Source of the DNA: Pseudomonas coleopterorum
Lineage (GTDB): Bacteria > Pseudomonadota > Gammaproteobacteria > Pseudomonadales > Pseudomonadaceae
Direction of reading: 5' to 3'
Assembly (NCBI RefSeq): GCF_900105555.1
Contig: NZ_FNTZ01000001.1
Location: 4,793,116-4,857,115, forward strand
Length of the DNA: 64,000 bases
The stretch's first letter is position 1. Each line of letters begins with the position of its first letter. The position numbers and the translations under genes were made by a program. Shown in pieces: positions 17,448 to 25,676 of this stretch. The notes under the pieces were generated by a model that saw only the letters and a program-made list of their open reading frames with translations, was not told the DNA's origin and searched no databases.

Positions 17448-17900
17448 ATGAATATCGACAAGCTCCAGTTGAACATCAGCAGCGGCATGGTGGTTGCCTC
17501 GCGCCACTGGCGGCGAATCTGTCAGGCCACCCTGGCCAACTATGGTGTGTCCGAAGCCTGCGCCGTGCCTTTGTTACTGATCGTGCGCCTGGGCGACGGT
17601 GTCCGCCAGGTCACGGTGGCGCAGGCCGCTGGCCTGGAAAGCCCCTCACTGGTTCGCCTGCTCGACCAACTGTGCACGGCCGGCTACGTGGTTCGCACCG
17701 AAGACCCCACCGACCGCCGCGCCAAGGCCTTGAGCCTGACACCGAGTGGCCGCGACCTGGCCGAGTCCATCGAAGGCGAGTTGGTGCGCTTGCGCCGTGA
17801 AGTGCTCAAGGACATCGCCCCGGCGGACCTGGAGGCGGCTCTGCGTGTGGTGCGTGCCTTCGAGGAAGCGGGACAGGGCACGCCCGGTGGTTACCCGTGA
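17448..17900 (+). CDS. MarR-family transcriptional regulator of the downstream efflux operon
   Basis: Winged-helix repressor, 150 residues from the start used here. The recognition region (VTVAQAAGLESPSLVRLLDQL) and the wing (RTEDPTDRRAKALSLT) are typical of MarR/EmrR proteins that sense small phenolic or aromatic ligands. I prefer the ATG at 17448 over the ATG at 17427, because the latter overlaps the operator and would lie ~8 nt from the inferred transcription start. Neither has a good ribosome site. Its stop overlaps the GTG start of the FUSC gene (GTGA), so regulator and pump are co-translated. Likely an autorepressor relieved by a pump substrate, by analogy. Confidence 0.85.
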   Translation: MNIDKLQLNISSGMVVASRHWRRICQATLANYGVSEACAVPLLLIVRLGDGVRQVTVAQAAGLESPSLVRLLDQLCTAGYVVRTEDPTDRRAKALSLTPSGRDLAESIEGELVRLRREVLKDIAPADLEAALRVVRAFEEAGQGTPGGYP

Positions 17901-19987
17901 AAGGTTTCTTCAGCGATGTGCCCCCGGCCCGGGATTGGTTCTACGGCGTGCGAACCTTCGCCGCCTCGATGATTGCCCTGTACATCGCCATGATCCTGCA
18001 GATGCCGCGCCCGTATTGGGCGATGGCGACCGTCTACATCGTTTCCAGTCCTTTCGTCGGGCCCACCAGTTCCAAAGCGGTGTACCGTGCGGTGGGGACG
18101 TTCACCGGCGCTGCGGCGGCGGTGCTGTTCGTGCCGCTGTTCGTGCAGACGCCGTTTCTGCTGGCCACGGTGATTGCCCTGTGGACCGGCACCCTGTTGT
18201 ACCTGTCGTTGCACCTGCGCACTGCCAACAGCTACGCCTTCATGCTGTCGGGTTACACCTTGCCGTTGATCGCCCTGCCGGTGGTGGACAATCCCACGGC
18301 GGTGTTCGACATCGCCAGCTCGCGCTTTCAGGAGATCTGCCTGGGCATCGTCTGCGCCGCCGTGGTGGGCGCGATGTTCTGGCCGCGCCGGCTCACGCCG
18401 GTGTTCGTCGGTGCCGCTGGCAAGTGGTTCGACGATGCCGCCGGCTACAGCGATCACTTCCTGGCGCGGGACGTCAAAGGCGAGGAAGTCGGCCCGCTGC
18501 GTTCGGCCATGGTCGGCACGTTCAATTCGCTGGAGATGATGATCGGCCAGCTTCCCCACGAAGGGGCGCGGCCACAGCTGGTGCGCAATGCCAGGGAGCT
18601 GCGCGGGCGCATGATCCATCTGCTGCCGGTTATCGATGCGCTGGATGACGCGCTGTTCGCCATCGAGCGCCGTACCCCCGAATTGGTAGAGCGCCTGGCG
18701 CCGGTCATGGCATCTGCTCGGCAATGGCTCAAGGACAGTGTGGACGACCCCGATCAGGCCCGCTGGCAAGCGCTGCGCGATGAACTGCACGCCCTGCGGC
18801 CAACCCCTGAGCAATTGGATGACCGCCGCGAACTGATGTTTTCCAATGCGGTGTACCGGTTGGGCGAATGGATCGACCTGTGGCAGGACCTGCGCAGCCT
18901 GGAACTGGCGATCAAGACCGACAGCCGCCTGCCATGGCGAGCGGTCTACCGCCACTGGCGGCTGGGACGACTCAAGCCGTTCCTGGACCGCGGGCTGATG
19001 CTGTATTCGGTGTTCTCCACGGTCACCGCGATCATCGTCGCATCGGTACTGTGGATTCTGCTGGGCTGGACCGACGGTGCCAGCGCAGTGATCCTGGCCG
19101 CCGTGGCTTGCAGTTTCTTCGCTGCCATGGACGACCCCGCACCGCAGATCTACCGGTTCTTCTTCTGGACCGTGATGTCCGTGGTGTTCGCCAGCCTCTA
19201 CCTGTTTCTGGTGCTGCCCAACCTGCATGACTTTCCGATGCTGGTGCTGGCCTTCTCGGTGCCCTTCATCGTCGTCGGTACCTTGACCGTGCAGCCGCGG
19301 TTTTTCCTCGGCACCTTGCTGACCATCGTCAACACCTCGTCCTTCATCAGCATTCAGGGCGCCTACGACGCGGACTTCATGAATTTCGCCAACAGCAACC
19401 TGGCCGGTCCGGTGGGCCTGTTGTTCGCTTTCGTCTGGACCCTGGTGGTGCGGCCCTTCGGCGTGGAGCTGGCGGCCAAGCGCCTGACCCGGTTCAGCTG
19501 GCGCGACGTAGTGCACATCACCCGCCCGGCGAGCCTGGCCGAACAGCGCGCGATGGGCGTGCAGATGCTCGACCGGCTGATGCAGCACCTGCCACGCCTG
19601 ACCATGACCGGCCAGGACACCAGCGCGGCACTGCGCGATGTCCGCGTGGCGCTGAACCTGCTCGACATGCAGGCCTACAGCCCGCGTGTGCCGGCTGCCG
19701 TACAGCCGTTGCTGCATCAGGTGATCGAAGAGGTGGGCGGGTATTTCCAGGCCTGTCGCAAAGCCGGTGAACGCCTGCCCGCCCCGATGGGTCTGCTCAT
19801 GACCATGGACCGCGCGCGCCGTGGTTTGACGGTGCAGGCCATGGCCGAGGCCGAAGAGGCGCGCGAGCATCTGCTACATGCCTTGAGCGGCCTGCGCCTG
19901 GCATTGCTGCCGGGTACCGAAGTGGTCACCGAGGCGGGCGAGGCCGCCGAACAACTGCCGCATGGCATCGATGGAGCTCCGCTGTGA
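17897..19987 (+). CDS. FUSC-family inner-membrane transporter (AaeB-like)
   Basis: Predicted inner-membrane pump component of the fusaric-acid-resistance / AaeB type, exporting aromatic acids or related toxic compounds. It has 696 residues with the family's duplicated layout: hydrophobic helices in ~15-165, a soluble ~200-residue stretch, a second bundle in ~375-530 and a soluble C-terminus. The N-terminal RTFAASMIALYIA with a WAMATVYIVSSP segment is typical of FUSC proteins. GTG start overlapping the marR stop. Partner genes DUF1656, HlyD and OMF follow, each overlapping by 4 bp, so this is one tripartite efflux system. Substrate unknown. Confidence 0.9.
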   Translation: MKGFFSDVPPARDWFYGVRTFAASMIALYIAMILQMPRPYWAMATVYIVSSPFVGPTSSKAVYRAVGTFTGAAAAVLFVPLFVQTPFLLATVIALWTGTLLYLSLHLRTANSYAFMLSGYTLPLIALPVVDNPTAVFDIASSRFQEICLGIVCAAVVGAMFWPRRLTPVFVGAAGKWFDDAAGYSDHFLARDVKGEEVGPLRSAMVGTFNSLEMMIGQLPHEGARPQLVRNARELRGRMIHLLPVIDALDDALFAIERRTPELVERLAPVMASARQWLKDSVDDPDQARWQALRDELHALRPTPEQLDDRRELMFSNAVYRLGEWIDLWQDLRSLELAIKTDSRLPWRAVYRHWRLGRLKPFLDRGLMLYSVFSTVTAIIVASVLWILLGWTDGASAVILAAVACSFFAAMDDPAPQIYRFFFWTVMSVVFASLYLFLVLPNLHDFPMLVLAFSVPFIVVGTLTVQPRFFLGTLLTIVNTSSFISIQGAYDADFMNFANSNLAGPVGLLFAFVWTLVVRPFGVELAAKRLTRFSWRDVVHITRPASLAEQRAMGVQMLDRLMQHLPRLTMTGQDTSAALRDVRVALNLLDMQAYSPRVPAAVQPLLHQVIEEVGGYFQACRKAGERLPAPMGLLMTMDRARRGLTVQAMAEAEEAREHLLHALSGLRLALLPGTEVVTEAGEAAEQLPHGIDGAPL

Positions 19988-20193
19988 TTGGTGAACTGGA
20001 TATCAGCGGGATCTTCCTGCCCACCGTGCTGGTGATGATGGTGTTCACCTACGGCCTGTTTCTGTTGCTGCATGGCGTGCTCAACCGCCTGCATTTCTAC
20101 CGCCTGGTCTGGCACCGGGCTCTTTTCAACGTCGCTCTCTACGCTGTGCTGCTCGGCGCGGTGGACGCTCTCTGTCGAAGCCTGATGCTATGA
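19984..20193 (+). CDS. DUF1656 small membrane protein (AaeX-like)
   Basis: This 69-residue protein has two hydrophobic segments (about 10-30 and 45-65). Proteins of this family sit between the FUSC and HlyD genes of AaeXAB-type operons. Role unproven, probably a pump accessory. GTG start inside the FUSC stop, and its stop overlaps the ATG of the HlyD gene. Confidence 0.85.
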   Translation: MIGELDISGIFLPTVLVMMVFTYGLFLLLHGVLNRLHFYRLVWHRALFNVALYAVLLGAVDALCRSLML

Positions 20194-21080
20194 AAAAACC
20201 GATACTTACCTTTGGCCGCCTGGTCTTGACCCTGCTGTTCGTGTGCCTGGCGGCGTTCATCGTCTGGCGCATGGTGATGTACTACATGTATGCGCCCTGG
20301 ACCCGTGACGGCCATGTCCGCGCCGACATCATCCAGATCGCGCCGGACGTGTCCGGCCTGATCGAACACGTCAACGTGCACGACAACCAGCCGATCAAGG
20401 CCGGAGACGTGCTGTTCACCATCGATCAGGATCGTTTCCGCCTGGCCTTGCGTCAGGCCCAGGCGAGCATGGCCGAGCGCAAGGAAACCCTGGCCCAGGC
20501 CGAGCGTGAACTGCGGCGCAACCGTGGCCTGGGCAACCTGGTCGCCCGCGAGCAGCTCGAAGAGAGCCAGTCGCGGCAACTGCGTGCCCTGGCTGCGTTG
20601 TCCGAAGCCCAGGTCGCCGTGGATGCCGCGCAACTGAACCTCGATCGCTCGGTGATCCGCAGCCCGGTGGACGGCTTCATCAACGACCGCGCGCCACGCC
20701 CGCGCGAGTTCGTCACCGCAGGCCGCGCCGTGCTGGCCGTGGTGGATGGCACCTCGTTTCATATCGATGGCTATTTCGAGGAAACCAAACTGGGCGTGAT
20801 TCACGTTGGCCAGGCCGTGGACATTCGTATGATGGGCGACAACACCCGTCTGCAAGGCCGGGTGCAGAGCATCTCGGCCGGCATCGAAGACCGCGATCGC
20901 AGCAGTGGCAGCAACCTGCTGCCCAACGTCAATCCGGCCTTCAGCTGGGTGCGCCTGGCGCAGCGGATTCCCGTGCGCATCGCCTTCGAAAGCCTGCCCG
21001 AGGGCTATCGCCTGATCGCCGGCCGCACGGCCACGGTGTCGATCATCGAAGACGGTGTGGTGGCGGGAGCGGCGCAATGA
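20190..21080 (+). CDS. HlyD/AaeA-family periplasmic adaptor of the efflux operon
   Basis: Membrane-fusion protein of 296 residues joining the FUSC pump to the outer-membrane channel. It has an N-terminal anchor (~10-30), a YAPWTRDGHVRADIIQIAPDVSG motif region typical of the EmrA/AaeA group (~33-55), a short coiled-coil hairpin (~85-150), then the second lipoyl half (RSPVDGFINDR, ~150) and a beta-barrel. Overlaps both neighbours by 4 bp. Confidence 0.9.
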   Translation: MKKPILTFGRLVLTLLFVCLAAFIVWRMVMYYMYAPWTRDGHVRADIIQIAPDVSGLIEHVNVHDNQPIKAGDVLFTIDQDRFRLALRQAQASMAERKETLAQAERELRRNRGLGNLVAREQLEESQSRQLRALAALSEAQVAVDAAQLNLDRSVIRSPVDGFINDRAPRPREFVTAGRAVLAVVDGTSFHIDGYFEETKLGVIHVGQAVDIRMMGDNTRLQGRVQSISAGIEDRDRSSGSNLLPNVNPAFSWVRLAQRIPVRIAFESLPEGYRLIAGRTATVSIIEDGVVAGAAQ

Positions 21081-22516
21081 GCAAGGCCCTGCGTCTTTCC
21101 GCCCTCGCGTCGGCGCTGCTGTTGTCGGCCTGCCAGATGGTCGGGCCCGACTACCATACCCCTGAGGCGGCGGCGCTCAACCGAGCCGATTTGCAGGGCT
21201 CGCTGGCCGAAGGCGACAGCAATGTGGTGTCGGCGCCGGTCCCGCAGGACTGGTGGAAGCTGTACCACGACCCTCGCCTGGATGCGCTGGTGCGCCAGGC
21301 CATGGCATCCAACACTGACCTGCGCGTGGCGGCGGCGAACATTGCCCGCTCCCGTGCGCAGATCGAGCAGGCCCAGGCCGAAGGCGGCTTCGACTTCAAT
21401 GCCAAGGCCGAGGCGCAACGTGTGCAGGAGTCGGGCGAAGCGTTCCTGCTGACCGAAAAGCTGCCGGTGGATAACCTGGGCAGCGCGTCCATCAACCTGT
21501 CCTACCAGTTCGACCTGTGGGGGACGCTCAAGCGCGGCATCGAGGCGGCACGCGCCAACGCCGACGCCACCCAGGCCGCAGCGGATACGGCGCGCATTAC
21601 CGTGGTAGCCGATGTGGTGCGCGCCTATACCCAGGTCTGCGCGGCCAACGAAGAATACGAGATCGCCCGGCATTCGCTCGAACTGCAGCAGGAAGGCGTG
21701 CAACTGACCCAGCGCCTGCGCGATGCCGGCCGTGGCGACGAAACCCAGGTCACGCGCTCCGAAACCCAATACAAGTCCCTGGGCGCGGAGCTGCCGCGCT
21801 ATCAGGCATCGCGTCAGGCGGGCCTGTACAAATTATCGATGCTGCTGGCCACGCCGGTTGCACAGCTGCCTGCCGACGTGGCCAGCTGCGCCGAGCTGCC
21901 GCGTATCAATCAGCTGATGCCGGTGGGCGATGGTGCGGCGCTGCTCAAGCGTCGTCCCGACATCCGCCAGGCCGAACGCCGTTTGGCGGCGGCCACCGCC
22001 AACATCGGCGTGGCCACCGGTCAGCTGTACCCGGACATCAGCATCGGCGCCACGGTCGGCACCGTGGGTATTCTCGATGACCTCGGGCATCCGGCAACCA
22101 ATCGCTGGGGCATCGGCCCGCTGATCAACTGGAACGTGCCCACCAACGGCGCCCGGGCACGGATTCGCGAGACCGAAGCTTCGACCCAGGCTGCGCTGGC
22201 CAATTTCGATGGGGTGGTGCTCAACGCCATTCGCGAGACCCAGACGGGCCTGGCGCAATACGCCGCCTTGCTGCAGCGTCGCGATGCCCTGGCCGACGCC
22301 GAGCGATCGGCGCAGCAGGCGGCGGATCAGACCCATCAGTTTTTCCGGGCCGGCCGCGCGTCGTTCCTGGCGGACTTGCAGGCAACGCGCACCTACACCG
22401 ATGTGCGTGGCCAACTGGCGGCGGCGAACACCCAGGTCGCCATGGAACAGATCAACCTGTTCCTGGCCTTGGGCGGCGGTTGGGAAAGCGCCCGGCAGGT
22501 GCCGGGCGCACGTTGA
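21077..22516 (+). CDS. NodT/OprM-family outer-membrane efflux lipoprotein
   Basis: TolC-like channel of 479 residues. Signal peptide with lipobox LLSAC (Cys ~19), so probably lipid-anchored in the outer membrane. Two OEP repeats follow, with WWKLYHDPRLDALVRQA near the start of the mature part and RRPDIRQAERRL in the second, both typical of this family. Last gene of the marR-FUSC-DUF1656-HlyD operon, ATGA overlap with the adaptor. It is unlikely to be LapE, the missing outer-membrane partner of LapBC, given its linkage here. Confidence 0.9.
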   Translation: MSKALRLSALASALLLSACQMVGPDYHTPEAAALNRADLQGSLAEGDSNVVSAPVPQDWWKLYHDPRLDALVRQAMASNTDLRVAAANIARSRAQIEQAQAEGGFDFNAKAEAQRVQESGEAFLLTEKLPVDNLGSASINLSYQFDLWGTLKRGIEAARANADATQAAADTARITVVADVVRAYTQVCAANEEYEIARHSLELQQEGVQLTQRLRDAGRGDETQVTRSETQYKSLGAELPRYQASRQAGLYKLSMLLATPVAQLPADVASCAELPRINQLMPVGDGAALLKRRPDIRQAERRLAAATANIGVATGQLYPDISIGATVGTVGILDDLGHPATNRWGIGPLINWNVPTNGARARIRETEASTQAALANFDGVVLNAIRETQTGLAQYAALLQRRDALADAERSAQQAADQTHQFFRAGRASFLADLQATRTYTDVRGQLAAANTQVAMEQINLFLALGGGWESARQVPGAR

Positions 22517-22519
22517 GGC

Positions 22520-23515
22520 TTAGAAGCCTTCCAGGACGATCTTGCCCTTGGCCGTGCCGCTTTCGATCAGCTCGTGGGCACGGATCAGGTTGGCGGCGTT
22601 GATCACCCCGTAGTGCTCGCCCAGGGTGGTGCGCAACACGCCGCTGTCGATCAGTTCGGCCACGCGCTCGAGCAGCTCGTGCTGCTTGATCATGTCCGGA
22701 GTCTGGAACAGCGAGCGCGTGAACATCAGCTCCCAGTGCAGCGACAGAGCCTTGCGCTTCATCGGCATCACGTCGAGGGTCTTCGGGTCGTCGATCAAGG
22801 CCAGCTGACCCTGAGGGCGCAAGGCTTCGATCAGTTGCTCGAAGTGCTTGTCGGTGTGGGTCAGGCTGGCCACGTGGTCGACCTGGCCAACCCCGATGGC
22901 TTCCAGCTGCGCCACCAGCGGCTGGCTGTGATCGATCACATGGTGAGCGCCCAGATCGGTCACCCACTGACGTGTTTCATCCCGCGACGCTGTGCCGATC
23001 ACGGTCAGCTTGGTCAGCTTGCGCGCCAATTGCGTAAGGATCGAGCCAACGCCACCTGCCGCGCCGATGATCAGCAGGCTCTGGCCTTCACCACCGCCCT
23101 CGGGCACGCCCAGACGGTCGAACAGCAATTCCCAGGCAGTGATCGAGGTCAGCGGCAGGGCGGCGGCATGGGCGTTGTCCAGGCTTTGCGGTTTGTGCCC
23201 GACGATCCGCTCATCCACCAGATGCAGCTCGCTGTTGCTGCCCGGACGGTCGATGGCCCCGGCGTAGAACACGCTGTCACCGACCTTGAACAGGCTGACC
23301 TGATCGCCCACCTGCTGGACGATGCCGACCGCATCCCAACCCAGCACGCGCGGCTCGGTCACGGCAGCGCCGCTGCGCACCTTGGTGTCGACCGGGTTGA
23401 CCGAAATGGCCTGGACCTGCACCAGCAGATCACGCGGGCCCGGTGTGGGCGCGGGCAGTTGCAGGTCGGTGAGCACGGAGGCTGCGCCGTTCTGGGTATA
23501 AGCGATGGCTTTCAT
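22520..23515 (-). CDS. Zinc-type alcohol dehydrogenase-like / NADPH:quinone reductase family oxidoreductase
   Basis: MDR-superfamily oxidoreductase of 331 residues. The GroES-like N-terminal domain (MKAIAYTQNG, ISVNPVDTKVRSG) and Rossmann domain with AAGGVGS (~160) fit the zinc-binding-alcohol-dehydrogenase-like quinone reductases. The classic catalytic Zn ligands are absent from the N-terminal half, so it is probably NADPH-dependent and zinc-free. Substrate unknown. I use the ATG at 23515, where homology begins. An in-frame ATG at 23581 adds a 22-residue tail unlike the family. Convergent with the OMF gene, the stops 4 bp apart. Confidence 0.85.
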   Translation of the reverse strand: MKAIAYTQNGAASVLTDLQLPAPTPGPRDLLVQVQAISVNPVDTKVRSGAAVTEPRVLGWDAVGIVQQVGDQVSLFKVGDSVFYAGAIDRPGSNSELHLVDERIVGHKPQSLDNAHAAALPLTSITAWELLFDRLGVPEGGGEGQSLLIIGAAGGVGSILTQLARKLTKLTVIGTASRDETRQWVTDLGAHHVIDHSQPLVAQLEAIGVGQVDHVASLTHTDKHFEQLIEALRPQGQLALIDDPKTLDVMPMKRKALSLHWELMFTRSLFQTPDMIKQHELLERVAELIDSGVLRTTLGEHYGVINAANLIRAHELIESGTAKGKIVLEGF

Positions 23516-23596
23516 CAGGGGATTTTCCAGGTGAGGTCTGTAGGATCGATGCGCCCTTGGCAAAGGGCGCTCGGTGGTCACGAAGATAGCGGAAGG

Positions 23597-24484
23597 TCAG
23601 GCGGAACGCATTTCCTGCGTGTCACGCTGCATCGACTGCAGGTTGCGCTCGATGTTCTCGCACAGCGAATCCATCTGGATCTGGTGTTCGCTGACCTTGA
23701 ACGGGCTCTGCAAGTCGGTGCCGATGCGCTCGATGGCCAGCAGCATGAAACCGACCACGGTAGACGCCAGCGGTGTGAACCATTCCAGTGACTCTACCAG
23801 GCCGATCGGTACGATCAGGCAGAACACGGTGATGAACAGGCGAGGAAAGTAGACGTAGGGAAAAGGCAGTGGCGTGTTGGCGATACGCTCCATGCCGCCC
23901 TGGCAGTTGGAGATGTCCACCAGCGTCGATTCCAGGCGCGCCAGGCGGATGCTGTCCAGGCGCCCAGCCTTGTATTCACGCGCCAGCAGGGCAGCGGAGC
24001 CGGTGATGAGGTCGTTGGAAAAGTTGTTGGTGCTGTTGCGCCGTTCGAATTCCTCGGCGCTGATGAACGCTGCCACTTCCGGTGGGCAGGGTATGTGCCG
24101 TACGTGCGCCGCCAGGCAGTTCACGTAGGCCACGTGACGCCGCAACAGGGTGGCCTTGACCGGGTTCACGTCATCACCTACGTCGTCGATCAGGGTCAGC
24201 ACCTGACGCGCGTAGCTGCGCGATGCGTTGACCAGCAAGCCCCACAATGTCCGAGCTTCCCACCAACGGTTGTACGCGCTGCTGTTGCGGAAGCTGATCA
24301 ATACGATCAGCGCCGAGCCCAGCAGGGTCAACGGCATGATTGGCAGGCTCAGCTTGGTATTGAGGAACAGCATGAAGTCGACGGTGACCGCGATATCCCA
24401 CAGCAGCAGCCAGAACAGGGACCAGCCGACATAGCCCATGGTCTTGATGATCAGACGGTATTTCTTGGCGATGGCTTCTTTCAT
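23597..24484 (-). CDS. Bestrophin-family (UPF0187) membrane protein, putative anion channel
   Basis: Inner-membrane protein of 295 residues, resembling bacterial bestrophins/YneE. Two N-terminal helices (~20-65), the conserved FRNSSAYNRWWEARTLWG segment right after helix 2, and two helices near 220-265 with LPFPYVYFPRLFI between are characteristic. Bacterial homologues form pentameric channels, so ion transport is likely, but its physiological role is unknown. TGAGG lies 7 nt before the start. Monocistronic by spacing. Confidence 0.88.
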   Translation of the reverse strand: MKEAIAKKYRLIIKTMGYVGWSLFWLLLWDIAVTVDFMLFLNTKLSLPIMPLTLLGSALIVLISFRNSSAYNRWWEARTLWGLLVNASRSYARQVLTLIDDVGDDVNPVKATLLRRHVAYVNCLAAHVRHIPCPPEVAAFISAEEFERRNSTNNFSNDLITGSAALLAREYKAGRLDSIRLARLESTLVDISNCQGGMERIANTPLPFPYVYFPRLFITVFCLIVPIGLVESLEWFTPLASTVVGFMLLAIERIGTDLQSPFKVSEHQIQMDSLCENIERNLQSMQRDTQEMRSA

Positions 24485-24595
24485 AAGCGGACCTCAGGCG
24501 ATGGGCGTGCCTAGGTCGGACGTCGACTTCGCAACAAGGTTCGTTGCATCCAAACGAATGCCCGTTACCAGTTGCTACCGGCCGATACTGGCACT

Positions 24596-25225
24596 TCAGG
24601 CATGCCCGCGGCGGGCGAACAGCAGGCCGACGCCTGCCAGCCCCAGCAAGCCACCACAGGCGCGATTGAGGCGACGTTTGGCCTGCACTGTGTTCAGCCA
24701 GCGCTTGAGGTTCACGCCCAGGTACGCATACAGACCCACCGCAATCCACTCCAGTACCAGAAACAGTGTACCGAGTACGGCGAACTGGGCACCCACCGGT
24801 TGCTGCGGGTCGACGAACTGCGGCAGGAACGCGGTAAAGATGAGGATCGCCTTGGGGTTGCCCGCCGCGATCAGGAACTCGCGGCGCAGCATCAACCACA
24901 AGCTCGGACGGCCGGCCGTGGCGTCATCTGCCATGTCGGCGGGCTCGCCGGTCCACAGGCTCCACGCCAGCCAGAGCAGGTACAGCGCCCCCACCGTCTT
25001 GATGACCAGGAACAACCACTCGGAAGCGAACAAGACCGCGGCCAGGCCCATGGCTGCCAGCGCGATCATCCCACTGAAGGCCACCAGACGTCCGAAGCCT
25101 GCCAGGCAGGCGGCCTTGTAGCCGTGGTGGGCGGCATTGTTGATGGACAACAGGTTGTTGGGGCCTGGGGCCATGTTCAAGGCGAAGCAGGCGGGGATGA
25201 AGAGCAGGAGGGTGGTGAGGTCCAT
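24596..25225 (-). CDS. LysE/RhtB-family amino-acid exporter
   Basis: Six-helix inner-membrane exporter of amino acids or their derivatives (209 residues). It opens with MDLTTLLLFIPACFALNMAPGPNN, where the APGPNN loop is the family signature. The GxRxxxxFLIAAGNPKAILIF-like motif at ~115-135 also fits (RREFLIAAGNPKAILIF). I use the ATG at 25225. A longer in-frame start at 25303 lacks homology. Substrate cannot be read from sequence. Confidence 0.88.
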   Translation of the reverse strand: MDLTTLLLFIPACFALNMAPGPNNLLSINNAAHHGYKAACLAGFGRLVAFSGMIALAAMGLAAVLFASEWLFLVIKTVGALYLLWLAWSLWTGEPADMADDATAGRPSLWLMLRREFLIAAGNPKAILIFTAFLPQFVDPQQPVGAQFAVLGTLFLVLEWIAVGLYAYLGVNLKRWLNTVQAKRRLNRACGGLLGLAGVGLLFARRGHA

Positions 25226-25676
25226 GGTGCTGTGTCTCTTGCGCAAAAAGGGCCGGGGTACTCGAACGTTGCTTTCGGAAATGTAGAGAAACGCGTTGCC
25301 CACCGCAACGCTGATCAGCGCAAAGTGTTTTCACCACATTGAGGATTGACCGGGTGATGATTCATGCCGCGATACATCAGCATCATTGGAGTTCTTAGTA
25401 TCATGCGATCAGATTTCTGTGTGGGCCGTACTGTAATTTTAATGGTTCGCTTCCATAAGTAAGAGTGTGCGGTCCATGAGGATTGGTGAATTGTTTAGTA
25501 GGAAAAATCTTAAGTAATGTTAGTTGAGAGAAGTCGAGCCCGAAGAGTATGTGAACGATTAATTTACCAATAATATCAAAGGCTTACTTATTTAATCTTG
25601 ACGTCAATATACAGCGTCCCTATCATCGCGCCCCTTTCGAGTTGATACAAAGCCATTCTGGCATCAAGGATTGAAT
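25226..25676. promoter_or_regulatory. AT-rich upstream region of the tps/cdi locus
   Basis: A gene-free stretch of 451 bp, clearly AT-rich from about 25380 to 25620. It holds TTGACGTCAA at 25598-25607, the palindrome also found twice upstream of lapA/lapB, immediately followed by an AT-rich segment (ATATAC). No other feature seen. Confidence 0.5.

Noticed and set aside
21077..22516. Outer-membrane channel gene considered as LapE, the missing partner of LapBC
   Set aside because: It is a NodT/OprM-type lipoprotein in 4-bp overlap with the efflux adaptor, so it belongs to the FUSC operon. LapE is TolC-like and normally without lipobox.
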